Below are positions 24,682 through 35,500 of a DNA stretch of 64,000 bases, in pieces. The notes beneath the pieces are model-generated. The model was not told the DNA's origin and did no database searches. It was given only the letters and a program-made list of their open reading frames with translations. Both the position numbers and the translations under genes were made by a program. The stretch is from the NCBI GenBank assembly GCA_030430845.1, contig JAUIKE010000015.1, forward strand, positions 1 through 64,000. The letters run 5' to 3'. Each line of letters starts with the position of its first letter. Position 1 is the first letter of the stretch. This DNA comes from Bacteroidia bacterium (GTDB taxonomy: Bacteria > Bacteroidota > Bacteroidia > Chitinophagales > Saprospiraceae).

Positions 24682-27297
24682 TTATTTTAAGACATGTTTT
24701 TTAATTAGAGAGGCCCAAAGTTGGTATCCTTTCCCGTTTAAATGCAAACCATCATTACTAAGGCTGATGTCCAGTTTTTTATCTTCATTCAGAAAATACG
24801 AATGCAGGTCGATGTATTGATAGTTTCCCTTTACTCCTTCCGCCAGAGAATGGTTGATGAGGGAAATTTCATTCCCTTTATCGGTATGCCTGTTAAAGAG
24901 GCCGTAATACTCATTGACGGGTAAAATGCTTTGGACAAACACCTTGGTTTTCGGGCTTGCGAAGTTTATATTCTGTACGATTTGGCTGATATTCTCAATT
25001 ATTTCATCTGTCGACTTTCCGACTGCCAGATCGTTGATTCCGATCATTAAAAAGACCTTTTCAGGCATTGATTCTGTGATCTCCCCAAGCCTGTCTAAAA
25101 CTCCTTGGGTCACATCCCCGCTGATGCCTCTGTTTTTTACTCTTTTATTGTCAAAAACTTCGCTCCATTCACAACCGTCGGTAATACTATCTCCGATGAA
25201 AATGATTTCGTTCTTGTGGTTGGGCAAACTTTCAAAATGTGCTGTCTTTTGAAAGTAATAGGTTGAATGTCTGTTTGGAGAGCTTGAAAATTCCAGCCCG
25301 TTCATATCTAATGGAATGAAAGTAAACATCCAGTTCTGATAGTCAGAAGAGCCTGGAATTTTAACCAGCACCTTATTCCATCCTTTTTTCAAGGGAACTT
25401 CTACAGGGTTTCTCGTCCAATATAATTCTTCATCTCCCCAAGGGGTTTCTTGATCTTTGGAGCTTCCCCAACCACTACTTTTGGATGGCTTCCATCCTGC
25501 GTTTTGCCATTCAGGAGCGGGCAAAGGCTCATCATTTATCCAGATGGCGCCCCCATTGGCATCCCATTTCCCCTTAGCAGGAATGCCGGTATAAACTCGG
25601 TTTGAACGCATTGGGGTTTCAAAACCAACAAGTGTTTCTACGGTTCGGGACTTATCCGAATGTATATAAGTCAGCGCATAAGCGGTTTCCCCTTTTTGGG
25701 CATTGGGATAATATCCCCCCAATTTGAATCGATCTTTAATGACTAGAGTGTTTCCGACCGCTTCTTTCCAGCTTAGTTTTTGTTTTTGGTAGAGGTAGCT
25801 ATTTTTTATCGTCTTCAATACTGCATCTCCCTCATCGCCTTGAAAAGGGCCGATAAGCTTCCAGTACTTCTCACTTTGTGAAAAATAGGGGAAGGGTTTG
25901 TTTTGGAAAAAAGTGTTTTTGTGGTGCAACAATATTTTTTCAAAAGCTGCAAAATAATCTAAAGCTTCCGAGCCTTTCGGCGGAAGGGTCATATAAAACT
26001 TTTCAGGAGCCTGGACAACATCTGCCGTCCAGCTTTTCCAAGCATAGGTGAGTATGGAAGGAAATACAGGATTTTGACTCAGCGCATCTTCTTCCTTTTC
26101 TACATTTACATCAGGCCAAAAACAAAGGATCCCGCCGATCACCTCGTTGTCGGAGGGGTAACCGATAGGTTTAAAAAACAGGCGTTGGATTTGGGTCATG
26201 GGTTCCCCGTTATTGATATAATTATTCCAGGAATCAATTTCCTGAAATGCCGCTTTTTCAAGGTGTTTGGTTTGCCAGGTTTGACGTATCACTTTGTTAT
26301 TGGCCTTTAAACCAGGATTCCAGATAACGACTTTCCTTCCATTGTTTTCGCAAATACGCACCATTTTAGAAATAAACTCATCGGGGTTTTTAATCTTTAC
26401 TTCGTCAGAGCCGATGTGGATAATAGGGCAGTCCGCCTGGGGTATTTCCGTGAAGAACTCATGGAGCACATTTTCCAAAATTTGCATTCCTTTTTCAGAT
26501 TCCATTTTCACGCCCATTGACTTAACAAAGGAGTCACTATGCCCGGGCATATCGATTTCGGGAATAATTGAAATATGGCGAGCACGTGCATAACGGATGA
26601 TTTCCCTGATTTCGTCGTAGGTGTAGTACATACCAGGGTCGCGAGTGGGGCGGTGATTTTCTGCGGCTGTAAGCTCGGGGTATTTTTTACTTTCGATACG
26701 CCAGGCGGGACGGTCGGTGAGGTGCCAGTGAAAAACATTTAACTTGTACATAGCCATGACGTCCAGTTGCTCTTTGAGTGCAGCAAGGCTTTGGAAATTC
26801 CGCCCAACATCTACCATGTAGCCTCTCACAGGAAAGGCCGGCGCGTCTATAATTTCACAAATCGGTATAAGCTTTTGGCCTTTTTTATTTTGTATTAACT
26901 GGCGGAGCGTCTGGAGCGCATAAAAGTAGCCTGCCCCATCTGCCGCTTCAACTTCAATTTGTAATTGGGAAACCTTCAAACGATAAGCTTCTTCCTCAAG
27001 TAGGTTATTTTTCCTAAAAATTATCGGCAGGCCGCTATTTGTAGCAGTATTTATTTGGTGGAATGCCAGGATCCCCTCTAATTCATCCAATAAAACAGGA
27101 GGGACTTCGGCAAGCCGGACTTTTTTCACTTCCAAAAATTCCTTTTCCCAGACAATGCTTTTAGGGTAAGGGATGAGCTTGGCAGGAGTGTTCAGCAAAT
27201 CCTCCTTAGTCATGGATGCTATAAAGGTACCGACGGTTTGTGCCGGTAAAGAAGTCGCTAATAAAATAAATATTAATAATTGAAAAAAGGTTTTCAT
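24682..27297 (-). CDS. Fusion of GH20 hexosaminidase and SGNH/GDSL esterase
   Basis: An 871-residue exported protein with a Sec signal (ATSLPAQTV). The first part is a GH20-type hexosaminidase: HWHLTDRPAWRIESKKYPEL, RHISIIPEIDMPGH, and IIHIGSDEVKIK with the Asp-Glu pair (about 297; Ser replaces the usual second Gly). A beta-sandwich linker follows (about 500-660). Residues about 695-871 are an SGNH hydrolase with block I IIFIGDSITDGCEW, GIND (block III), and DGLHLNGKGYQLW (catalytic Asp/His). The esterase domain probably removes O-acetyl groups from the sugars that GH20 must cleave. Both active sites look intact, so this is probably a working bifunctional enzyme. Confidence 0.88.
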   Translation of the reverse strand: MKTFFQLLIFILLATSLPAQTVGTFIASMTKEDLLNTPAKLIPYPKSIVWEKEFLEVKKVRLAEVPPVLLDELEGILAFHQINTATNSGLPIIFRKNNLLEEEAYRLKVSQLQIEVEAADGAGYFYALQTLRQLIQNKKGQKLIPICEIIDAPAFPVRGYMVDVGRNFQSLAALKEQLDVMAMYKLNVFHWHLTDRPAWRIESKKYPELTAAENHRPTRDPGMYYTYDEIREIIRYARARHISIIPEIDMPGHSDSFVKSMGVKMESEKGMQILENVLHEFFTEIPQADCPIIHIGSDEVKIKNPDEFISKMVRICENNGRKVVIWNPGLKANNKVIRQTWQTKHLEKAAFQEIDSWNNYINNGEPMTQIQRLFFKPIGYPSDNEVIGGILCFWPDVNVEKEEDALSQNPVFPSILTYAWKSWTADVVQAPEKFYMTLPPKGSEALDYFAAFEKILLHHKNTFFQNKPFPYFSQSEKYWKLIGPFQGDEGDAVLKTIKNSYLYQKQKLSWKEAVGNTLVIKDRFKLGGYYPNAQKGETAYALTYIHSDKSRTVETLVGFETPMRSNRVYTGIPAKGKWDANGGAIWINDEPLPAPEWQNAGWKPSKSSGWGSSKDQETPWGDEELYWTRNPVEVPLKKGWNKVLVKIPGSSDYQNWMFTFIPLDMNGLEFSSSPNRHSTYYFQKTAHFESLPNHKNEIIFIGDSITDGCEWSEVFDNKRVKNRGISGDVTQGVLDRLGEITESMPEKVFLMIGINDLAVGKSTDEIIENISQIVQNINFASPKTKVFVQSILPVNEYYGLFNRHTDKGNEISLINHSLAEGVKGNYQYIDLHSYFLNEDKKLDISLSNDGLHLNGKGYQLWASLIKKHVLK

Positions 27298-27298
27298 A

Positions 27299-28210
27299 TT
27301 ACCGTTGACTACAAAAGTTAAAAAATCCTATTTCCTCAAGCTCTCCTTTTAAATCGCGTACAGCTTTATCAGAAAGCGGTTGGATAGGCTGCCTGAACCA
27401 TCCACAATCAACTCCAATCAGTTTCATAAAAGCTTTGCCTGCTCCGGTTCCACCATATTTCACTAAAAGCTGAACCATTTGTACCGCTTTAAATTGGAGT
27501 TCTTCTGCCATACTCAAATCGCCCGCTTCAAAGGCTTTGATGATTTGATTGTAAAGCGGAGCGGCATAATTATAGGTGCTTCCAACGGCCCCTTTTGCCC
27601 CAATAGCAAGCCCCGAAAGCAAGCCTTCGTCAATACCCCAAAGAAGGTCGTATTTCCCATTTTTATATCGGGAGCACGCATGGAATTCCATGATATCGGG
27701 ATGGGTATATTTGATGCCCGCTAAACTTGGGATTTGCTCATCTGCCAATTTTAAAAATTCCAGCATGGAGAAATTTCCGCCCGTCAAAGCTGGAATGTGA
27801 TAATAATAAAATGGCATATCTGGGACAGTATCCGCCACTTGTTTACAAAAATCAACCAACTGCCCAACAGAACGGGGCTTGAAATAATAAGGGCAAAGAA
27901 CAGAAATGCCATCCAGGTTATACGCCCTTGCGTAATCAGCAAGCTGTTGCATTTCAAGCAGGCAAGTGCCACCGAGCATAAATAGCGCCTTAACTTTTTC
28001 GCTTTTTACTTCACCCCATTTTTCCATGACCCGCTTTTTTTCTTCAAAGCTGAGGGATACTCCTTCGCCGGTAGAACCACAAAGAAATGCCCCATTGACC
28101 CCATTCTTTTCATATAATCGGGCAAGTGTCTCGATTTGTGCCAACTCCAGTTTCCCTTTTTCATCCAAAGGAGTGAAGGGGGCTGCAATTAATCCTCTTA
28201 GTTTTTCCAT
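27299..28210 (-). CDS. nanA: N-acetylneuraminate lyase
   Basis: A DapA-superfamily aldolase of about 303 residues that splits N-acetylneuraminate into ManNAc and pyruvate. Visible are GAFLCGSTGEGVSLSFEEKK (pyruvate-binding GSTGEG), FYYYHIPALTG with the catalytic Tyr, and LAGIKYTHPDIMEF with the Schiff-base Lys. The first ATG (28210) was chosen over two TTG codons just upstream. It lies 6 bp after the NanM-symporter gene and next to sialidase and epimerase genes, which support NanA rather than dihydrodipicolinate synthase. Confidence 0.92.
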   Translation of the reverse strand: MEKLRGLIAAPFTPLDEKGKLELAQIETLARLYEKNGVNGAFLCGSTGEGVSLSFEEKKRVMEKWGEVKSEKVKALFMLGGTCLLEMQQLADYARAYNLDGISVLCPYYFKPRSVGQLVDFCKQVADTVPDMPFYYYHIPALTGGNFSMLEFLKLADEQIPSLAGIKYTHPDIMEFHACSRYKNGKYDLLWGIDEGLLSGLAIGAKGAVGSTYNYAAPLYNQIIKAFEAGDLSMAEELQFKAVQMVQLLVKYGGTGAGKAFMKLIGVDCGWFRQPIQPLSDKAVRDLKGELEEIGFFNFCSQR

Positions 28211-28216
28211 CAACAA

Positions 28217-30856
28217 CTATCGTTTTTTTAAGTTAAAATAAGTGTATTCCAGCTTTCCAGCCTCTGATTTTCCAAACAACAGGCTCGCAAAATATCCGAT
28301 CACAATGCTTGAGAACATACCGGTAAAGGCATACATCAATAAGTGAACAGAGGTATGTTCTTTGATAATATATTGCAGTATTCCACTTAATAGCAAACCT
28401 GTCAGCGCTCCCATCCCATTCGCTCTTTTAGTGAAGATACCTAGGGCGAATATCCCACCCAGGCCTCCAGCGAATAGACCGACAATCATATTAAATTGGT
28501 CCCAAAGGGATGAAATACCCCATGAAGCCATGAGCAAAGCAAAACCAGTGCCAATGGTCCCGATGATAATGGTAATAAGACGGGCGGTTTTCAGATAGCT
28601 TAATTCATTCTTTAAAGGTTGAAGCCGACGGAAAAAATCAGTGGTGATAACTGTTGAAACAGAGTTCATACTACTATCGAGGCTCGACATAGAGGCGGCG
28701 AAAACAGCTGCAATGAGCAGTCCCGAAACGCCCTGTGGCAGGCTGTTAACGATGTACCATGGGAAAATGGCATCCGTTTTTTCCAGCATAGGAGTCAATA
28801 ATTCGGGACTGGTTTTGTAATGTACAAAGAGCAGGGTGCCAAGTGTGAAAAATATCAAAGTGGAAGGCAATGCAAGCCAGGCGCCTGTTGTGATTCCTTT
28901 GGCAGCGGCTTTTTCATCTTTGGTAGTCAAATAGCGTTGAATAACAGTTTGATCACTGCCGTATTGTACAATATTCGAAGCAAACCCACCGATCAAAACA
29001 ACCCATAAAGTCGGTTCCGAAAAGCTAAGGGTAGAATCAAAAATTCGCATTTTCTGAAAGTCGGCCACATAATTTGAAATATCATTTCCGTCCAGGTTTA
29101 AATATAGCAGGACTAAGGACAGAAGGGCGCCGCCCAACAAAACGATCACCTGTACTACATCCGTCCAAATCACCGCTTCTATTCCCCCTAATACAGTGTA
29201 TAAAATACTCAAAACCCCCATTGTAAGAATACAGGTGTAGACATTAATGCCTGTTACAACGGAAAGCGCCAAGGAAGGCAGAAGCAGGACAATACCTAGT
29301 CGGCCGACTTGTAAAAAAATATACATGGCGCTGCCTAACAAACGCGTCGGCAAATTGAACCGAAGTTCGAGGTATTCATAGGCCGTCGTCAGGTTATATC
29401 GGCGGTAGAAGGGTAAAAAGTAACGAATAATGAACGGTGCGACCATTATAATAGTCATCATCAAAAAGAAATACAGCCAATCGGTGGCAAAGGTCTTGGC
29501 CGGAATAGCCATAAAAGTAATGGCGCTGAGCTGGGTTCCAAAAATACTCAACCCTGCCGCCCACCAGGGGATACGTTTACCACCTTTGAAAAAATCATCG
29601 GTGCTGTGCTGGTTTTTGGAAAAAACAAAACCGATGCCTACCAAGACAACTAAATAGACTAAAAGAACAATGTAATTGAGCGTCCCAAAATAAGTATCAT
29701 TTGATAAGGTTACAGCCAAGATGTGGGGAGTTCGAACACAAGGGGCAACTTCTCCCGACGGTATTAAAATTTGGTCATTCCACTTTAGGGCTGTGGTAGT
29801 CACCTGGGCCTGACTTGGCAATTCGCCCATTTTTGCCCATGACTGGGTAATGGTATGAAATGCCCAGATCTCTTTTGCAAAGCCGGGATGTGATTGTAGG
29901 ATATGGTCTCTTTCAGCAACCAGCTTTTTTTGAGCAGCGGAATCAGTCGCTTGATTAATATCTGCTCCCAATTGCTCCAACTGGTTAAAAGTATGACCAT
30001 CATCCCCCCCAAACAGAAGAATATGATTGGCGCCCACTGCTACCCCCGTTCCGGCTGCCAGCTGAAACTCAGTATCCGTTTTTAACGGCCTCCATGTATT
30101 TGTAAGTGGGTTGAACTCATAAGAATCGGTGAGCATTTGGCTGGTCCTGTTTTGCCCTTTGAACCTGCCTTTGAAAAGATAAAAGCAATCTACCTCTCCA
30201 TTGTTTTGCACAATCCCTACTGCATGCGTTCGTGGAGAGCCGCTCCATACGGGGAGTTCTTTCCAGCCAAGCTCTAAATTGGATAAGTCAAGCTCCAGAA
30301 AATACTTGCTTTCCGTCTGATCATCGCTAGCGGCCACATAAATTTTATTGCCGATTTTCCCGCCGCTCATATTGGCGAACGGCTTGGGTAAGGAAGGCAA
30401 ATCCTGAATATTCACTTCCTTTTCCTGGGAGTCCCATTTCATTAAAAAAACGGTATTGAGAACGCTCGATTCGTTCATGCCGCCGATGCAGACCAGGCCC
30501 GCATCTGTAGCGACTGTAAGCCCGTAAGCAACTTTTTGTGGGAGCACAAACTGTTTGCCTGCAAACCATTGGTATTGCTCAGCCTCCATTTTTTCTAACA
30601 CGTAGACAGCCTGGTGGTAGGCTTTGGCTCCGCCCTCCCATACACCTCCATTCGGGAAATTTGCCCCGCCGGCAATAATCAGAGCTTCATTATGAATGCC
30701 CATAAAAGCTCCGGCCAAGCCAGGTTGGCTGGATTGGTTGTTGCCGGGCGGGATACTCGCAAACTCTTTCCAGGAGAAGTTAACAAATGGAGCGTCCTCG
30801 TTCCCAAACATTACAATAGAACAGAGCAATAAAAAGGTGAGTACAAAATTTCTCAT
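28217..30856 (-). CDS. Sialic acid mutarotase (NanM-like kelch) fused to sodium:solute symporter
   Basis: An 879-residue protein combining two steps. Residues 1-380 form a signal peptide and a six-bladed kelch propeller of the cyclically permuted mutarotase family (GGANFPNGGVWEGGAKAYHQAVYVLE-type pattern, GNKIYVAASDD, LFGGDDGH), which interconverts sialic acid anomers. Residues about 390-879 are a sodium:solute symporter with the core GLSIFGTQLSAITFMAIPAKT and SSLDSSMNSVSTV and about 13 helices. The propeller would face the periplasm and hand sugar to the transporter. The start overlaps the end of the epimerase gene by 4 bp. Confidence 0.9.
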   Translation of the reverse strand: MRNFVLTFLLLCSIVMFGNEDAPFVNFSWKEFASIPPGNNQSSQPGLAGAFMGIHNEALIIAGGANFPNGGVWEGGAKAYHQAVYVLEKMEAEQYQWFAGKQFVLPQKVAYGLTVATDAGLVCIGGMNESSVLNTVFLMKWDSQEKEVNIQDLPSLPKPFANMSGGKIGNKIYVAASDDQTESKYFLELDLSNLELGWKELPVWSGSPRTHAVGIVQNNGEVDCFYLFKGRFKGQNRTSQMLTDSYEFNPLTNTWRPLKTDTEFQLAAGTGVAVGANHILLFGGDDGHTFNQLEQLGADINQATDSAAQKKLVAERDHILQSHPGFAKEIWAFHTITQSWAKMGELPSQAQVTTTALKWNDQILIPSGEVAPCVRTPHILAVTLSNDTYFGTLNYIVLLVYLVVLVGIGFVFSKNQHSTDDFFKGGKRIPWWAAGLSIFGTQLSAITFMAIPAKTFATDWLYFFLMMTIIMVAPFIIRYFLPFYRRYNLTTAYEYLELRFNLPTRLLGSAMYIFLQVGRLGIVLLLPSLALSVVTGINVYTCILTMGVLSILYTVLGGIEAVIWTDVVQVIVLLGGALLSLVLLYLNLDGNDISNYVADFQKMRIFDSTLSFSEPTLWVVLIGGFASNIVQYGSDQTVIQRYLTTKDEKAAAKGITTGAWLALPSTLIFFTLGTLLFVHYKTSPELLTPMLEKTDAIFPWYIVNSLPQGVSGLLIAAVFAASMSSLDSSMNSVSTVITTDFFRRLQPLKNELSYLKTARLITIIIGTIGTGFALLMASWGISSLWDQFNMIVGLFAGGLGGIFALGIFTKRANGMGALTGLLLSGILQYIIKEHTSVHLLMYAFTGMFSSIVIGYFASLLFGKSEAGKLEYTYFNLKKR

Positions 30857-32037
30857 TTTTCGCTTTGTTTTGTTAGTTTTTCAAAATTTTGCCAGCATTC
30901 ATACATTGCTCTTGGCGTATGGAAACACCCCTTCCACTTTCCTCCTTTCAAAGTTGTGTGTGGTTTTCCTTCTCTACTTAGGTAACCAAACCATTCCCCA
31001 TGTTCAGGGTCAGGAAAATGTTGCCAGGCATATTGGTGTACTTTTTCATACCAACTCCAAATATCCTCACGACTAGTATGAAGATATGCTCTTGACAGAG
31101 CAATCAAAGCTTCCTGATGTACCCACCACAGTTTTTGATTCCACTCAAGCTGTTGGAGCGGAGCATTTTTGGCATCCAGGAAGTAAAAAATCCCACCATA
31201 CTCTTTATCCCAGCCATATTCCAGGATTTCGAGGCAAATATCGGCCGCCCTTTCAATCAATCGGGGCTTTTCGAGCTTTTCGGCAATGTCCATTAAAAAC
31301 CACATGGCCTCGATACCATGCCCAGGGTTAATGAGCCTGCCTTCATGAGTATCTAAAAATTGACCGTCGGTACCAACATGCTCATGGATAATTTTTGATT
31401 TTGGATTGTAGTGAACCTCAAAAATTTGTTCAACACAATTTTCAAAAATTCTCCTGCATTTTTCCGGCTCGACAATCCCTTCCAGTTCAAAACTCAGATA
31501 GGCAGTCATCATTGGTAATCCAAATGATTTTACAGGGCGAGTGCCTGTTGTTTTTTCAAACTTGCCTTTGGGATTATCCCTCCGAAGAAGAAATTGTTGG
31601 TACGCTTTTCTTGAAATTTCAAAAGATTCCTCATCGCCGGTTGCTTTGGCATATTCGCCAAAAGCAAGCGCTGCAAAACAATCAGCATAAATATTAAAGG
31701 CGTTAGAAAGTGGTTGGCCATTTCTTGTTAGTGAAAAGTAGAAATTCCCCATAAGATCCCTACCATGTTCCTTTAAAAATCGAATCCCGTTTTGAGCTAT
31801 TCGCAACCAACTTTCTTTTTTTTCTACCCGATTGTACAACATAGAATAGGTCCAGACTTGCCTGGCTTGTAGCCAGGTAAATTTGTCGGTGTCATAAACA
31901 TCCCCTGTCCTGTCAAGGCAGGTAAAATAGCCGCCCTGCTCCCAATCTAAAGAGTGCTTCCCCCAAAAGGGGATAACATTCTCCAACAGGTTTTCCCTGT
32001 ACAATTTGGCATAAACACGGATTTGTTCTTGACGCAT
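30853..32037 (-). CDS. N-acylglucosamine 2-epimerase (AGE/RenBP family)
   Basis: A 394-residue cytosolic (alpha/alpha)6-barrel enzyme converting ManNAc to GlcNAc without phosphorylation. Family features are FWGKHSLDWEQGGYFTCLDR, WLQARQVWTYSMLYN, HEHVGTDGQFLD, NPGHGIEAMWFLMD, and KLWWVHQEALIAL, carrying the conserved His residues. ATG at 32037 was preferred to a GTG at 32058. It is the first gene of the minus-strand arm and overlaps the transporter by 4 bp. Its presence in place of NanK/NanE indicates the AGE-type sialic acid route known from Bacteroides fragilis. Confidence 0.9.
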   Translation of the reverse strand: MRQEQIRVYAKLYRENLLENVIPFWGKHSLDWEQGGYFTCLDRTGDVYDTDKFTWLQARQVWTYSMLYNRVEKKESWLRIAQNGIRFLKEHGRDLMGNFYFSLTRNGQPLSNAFNIYADCFAALAFGEYAKATGDEESFEISRKAYQQFLLRRDNPKGKFEKTTGTRPVKSFGLPMMTAYLSFELEGIVEPEKCRRIFENCVEQIFEVHYNPKSKIIHEHVGTDGQFLDTHEGRLINPGHGIEAMWFLMDIAEKLEKPRLIERAADICLEILEYGWDKEYGGIFYFLDAKNAPLQQLEWNQKLWWVHQEALIALSRAYLHTSREDIWSWYEKVHQYAWQHFPDPEHGEWFGYLSREGKPHTTLKGGKWKGCFHTPRAMYECWQNFEKLTKQSEK

Positions 32038-32167
32038 ATTATTTGTTTCTACATCCACACAATAAAAAATTGAATATTAGAGTAGAAAGATAGAATGACT
32101 CTATTAATAAAGAGACTTGATTTGAATCAAAAATGGAGGTCTTTTTTCTTCATCCCCTTGTTTTGTC

Positions 32168-32354
32168 TCAATTAGGGTACGGAATCGTCTCAAAGTTCAT
32201 TTTGATATTACCGACCACTGACTTTTTGCCTTCCCCACCTAACAATATCAACGACCCTTCATTTGGTAAAAAAGTAAGTTTCTCTGCCGAAAGCAGGTTT
32301 TGGTACCTCCACGTTTACCAGACTGGATTTAGAAGTTAGAGACAATACCGCCAC
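32168..32354 (-). pseudogene. C-terminal remnant of an unidentified protein
   Basis: In the 478-bp divergent region between the epimerase and susC, the minus strand shows two peptide-like stretches in neighbouring frames: LSLTSKSSLVNVEVPKPAF and then, after a one-base shift near 32283, LTFLPNEGSLILLGGEGKK and NIKMNFETIP before a stop at 32168. Composition looks coding, but I cannot name the family. It is probably the tail of a lost gene. The rest of this region holds no gene and must carry the promoters of both PUL arms. Confidence 0.35.
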
Positions 32355-32515
32355 CTATTTGATATGATTGAATACCTAAGATACATTTGAAGCCCATCTT
32401 CGATAATTTCAAAGCCTCCTGATTTCACACATTTATCAATATTTGTCTTGTGCATTCAAATTTTGCAAGTGGAATTGCCTAAATCACTTTCACTAACCTT
32501 AAAACAAAATTCAAT

Positions 32516-35500
32516 ATGAACAAACAAAATAACTCAACGAGCAGGTATCGCCATCTGAGATGGATTGGCATCTTAGGGATCTTCCTGCTGTATTTTGTAA
32601 GTGCCAAAGCTGATACTTCTGCGGTTGTTGAAGTGATTGGAGTCTCCGGCACCGTGACAGGAGCAAATGATAATTTACCTTTGATTGGAGTTGCTGTGGA
32701 AATCAAAGGTACCTCTACGGGAACAGTTACAGATTTGGATGGGAAATACTCCCTCGATGTACCTAGTGACAATGATACTTTGGTTTTTACTTATTTAGGC
32801 TATATTCCACAGGAGGTGCCGATTAATGGAAGAAGCGTTATTGATGTTGTTTTATCTGAAAATTCTGTTGAATTGGAGGAAATCGTCGTCGTTGGGTATG
32901 GAACCCAATCAAGAGCAAAATTAACCACATCAGTAGCCAAACTGAATACTCGAGTACTAGAAACCTCTACGAGGTCAAATGCTGCAACAGCGCTGCAAGG
33001 AACCATCGCAGGTTTGAGAGTAACAAATACAACAGGGCAACCAGGTTCTACGCCGCAAATTATATTGCGTGGAGGAACCACTTTTAGCGGTACAGGAGCT
33101 CCTTTAATTTTGGTAGACGGTATTCCCAGTTCGTTTTATGCCTTGAATGCAGACGATATTGAAACCATTGAGGTTTTAAAAGATGCAGCTGCAACTGCCA
33201 TTTATGGAGCAAGATCTGCAAACGGTGTAATTTTAGTAACCACTAAAACGGGTAAAGCTGGAAAATCTTCTGTTAATTATAAATTTAAATATAGTATTAA
33301 TAAAGAGAGGAACGATCAAGAGTATCTTTCTGCAGCCGATTTCATAAATTACAATAGGCAAGGACATGCTTATGCTGAAATGACTCGTGGCAATCCTAAT
33401 TTTATACGTCAATTCATCAATGGCGACCAGTCTTTTGCAATTGGTGGGAACACTACTAACTCTCCATTCACCACACAACTTTTAACCGATGAAAACCGGT
33501 ATCTCTTGAACCAACCGGGTTGGAGTTCAATACCTGATATTTTAGATCCTAGTAGGGAGATTCTATTTTTTGACAATAAAAATGTTGGTGATCGTATATA
33601 CCAAGATAGTGACACAAAAGATCATTACCTATCTTTTGACGGAGGTAATGAAAGGGGATCTTATTATTTAGGTTTGGGATTATTAGATAATGATGGATTA
33701 ATATTGGGTTCAGGATTTAAAAGGTACTCATCAAAGTTTAGTGGTTCTTACAAGATAAATGACAGGATAAAAGTAAATTCAAATATAATTTATTCTCACT
33801 CCAACCTGAGTCGAAGTCCTTTAGGAGGCGATGACACCGTATTTAGAAGATTTCAAGGTCAGGCGCCCACTTCCAGGGATTTTGACAACAATCCAGATGG
33901 TACCTTTTCAAATGTTTATGCTCCGGGGCAAAACCAGGGCTTTGGCAACCCTCTATATTATCAGGACAAATTTGTCAGGAAAAATTTGGAGCAACGATTA
34001 GCCGCATCCGTAGGAGTAGACTGGCAAATTCGTGATAATTTATCTGCTTCAGTTAATGCAAGTCACTTTGTCATAAACAACCATGATGAAAATTTTAATA
34101 GAGCTTACCGGGTAGGAAGTACTTCCGGTCCTTTGCGTAATGCTCGAGAGGCTTCTATCGGTTTAGCGAGAACATTAAGAAATCAGTTAACGGGTACGTT
34201 AAGTTATTTAAAATCTATAGGAAAGCATAACTTTCATGGTTTAGTTGGGGGCGAATATTTTAAAGATAACCAATATTCTACGTCAGCTGGAACAAGAAAT
34301 TCACCCACTGATTTAATTGAAACCTTGAATGCTGGAGCAGAAGCCAATGGGATACCTTCTAGTTTTGAGTCAGAATACGTGATAGTGTCAACATTTGGAA
34401 GGTTTTTGTATGATTTCGACAATAAATACTTACTTAGCTTAACTTTTAGAAATGACGGTTCATCCAGATTAGGGAACAATAAGTATGATTTCTTCCCAGG
34501 TATTTCATTAGGTTATAACTTACACAGAGAGAACTTCTTTCAAGAATCTTCCATCAGCCAAATAGTTACCAAAGTAAAACCAAGGTTCAGTTATGGTGTA
34601 AACGGGAACCAGGAGGTATTAAGTAATTATGGAGTGAACGGAGCTTATGGAAGTCAAGGTGTTTATAATGGACAAACTGGATATGCCAACTCATCCCTGC
34701 CTACTTTGGGCCTTCTCTGGGAAAAGGCCACCACTTTTAATTTTGGATTAGACGCATCGTTTTTGGATAATAGAATTACCATTATCTCTGACTTTTACTC
34801 AAGAGACATTAAAGATAAATTAGCGAATCTTACCTTACCCTTCTATACTGGTTTTAGCAGCATATTAACTAATAATGGAACCATCAGAAATAAGGGGATT
34901 GAGTTACAGGTCAATGCGGATGTACTTAGAAAAGAAGATTTTAGCTGGAATGTCGGAGCCACTTTTACAAGCAATAGGAATTATGTAATTAAGCTTCCTG
35001 AAAATGATAATGACTTAAACAGGCAGGGAGGTACTCGTATTTGGAACCCATCCACAGGACAAGCAGAATGGGTTGGTGGTTTGCAAGAAGGACAACGAAT
35101 GGGTAATGATCTGGTGGTAGCCTTTGAACAAGCTTCTATTTATGCAACTCAGGCTGAGGCCAGTGCAGATAATGAAATAACTGATGTGTTTATGCCAGCT
35201 GCCAGCCGTAATAAACGCTGGGCCGGTGATTCTAAATGGGTTGACCAAAATAATGACGGAATTATTGACGAACTGGACAGAAAAGTTATAGGTCGTACTA
35301 CGCCTGATTTTGTCGGAGGCCTTACCTCTTACTTAAGGTATAAAAACTTTGGCTTTTATGTTAAAACCGATTTTGCTGTTGGACATTTGGTTTGGAATCA
35401 TATCAGAGCAAAAGGTTATGCACAAACACAAGGTAATCTAAATCAACCTATAGAAGTATTAGATTCCTGGACTCCTACTAATACAGATACTGAATGGCCG

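Noticed and set aside
32133-32339. 68-residue plus-strand frame in the divergent PUL region
   Set aside because: Antisense to the coding-like minus-strand remnant, no protein-like pattern.
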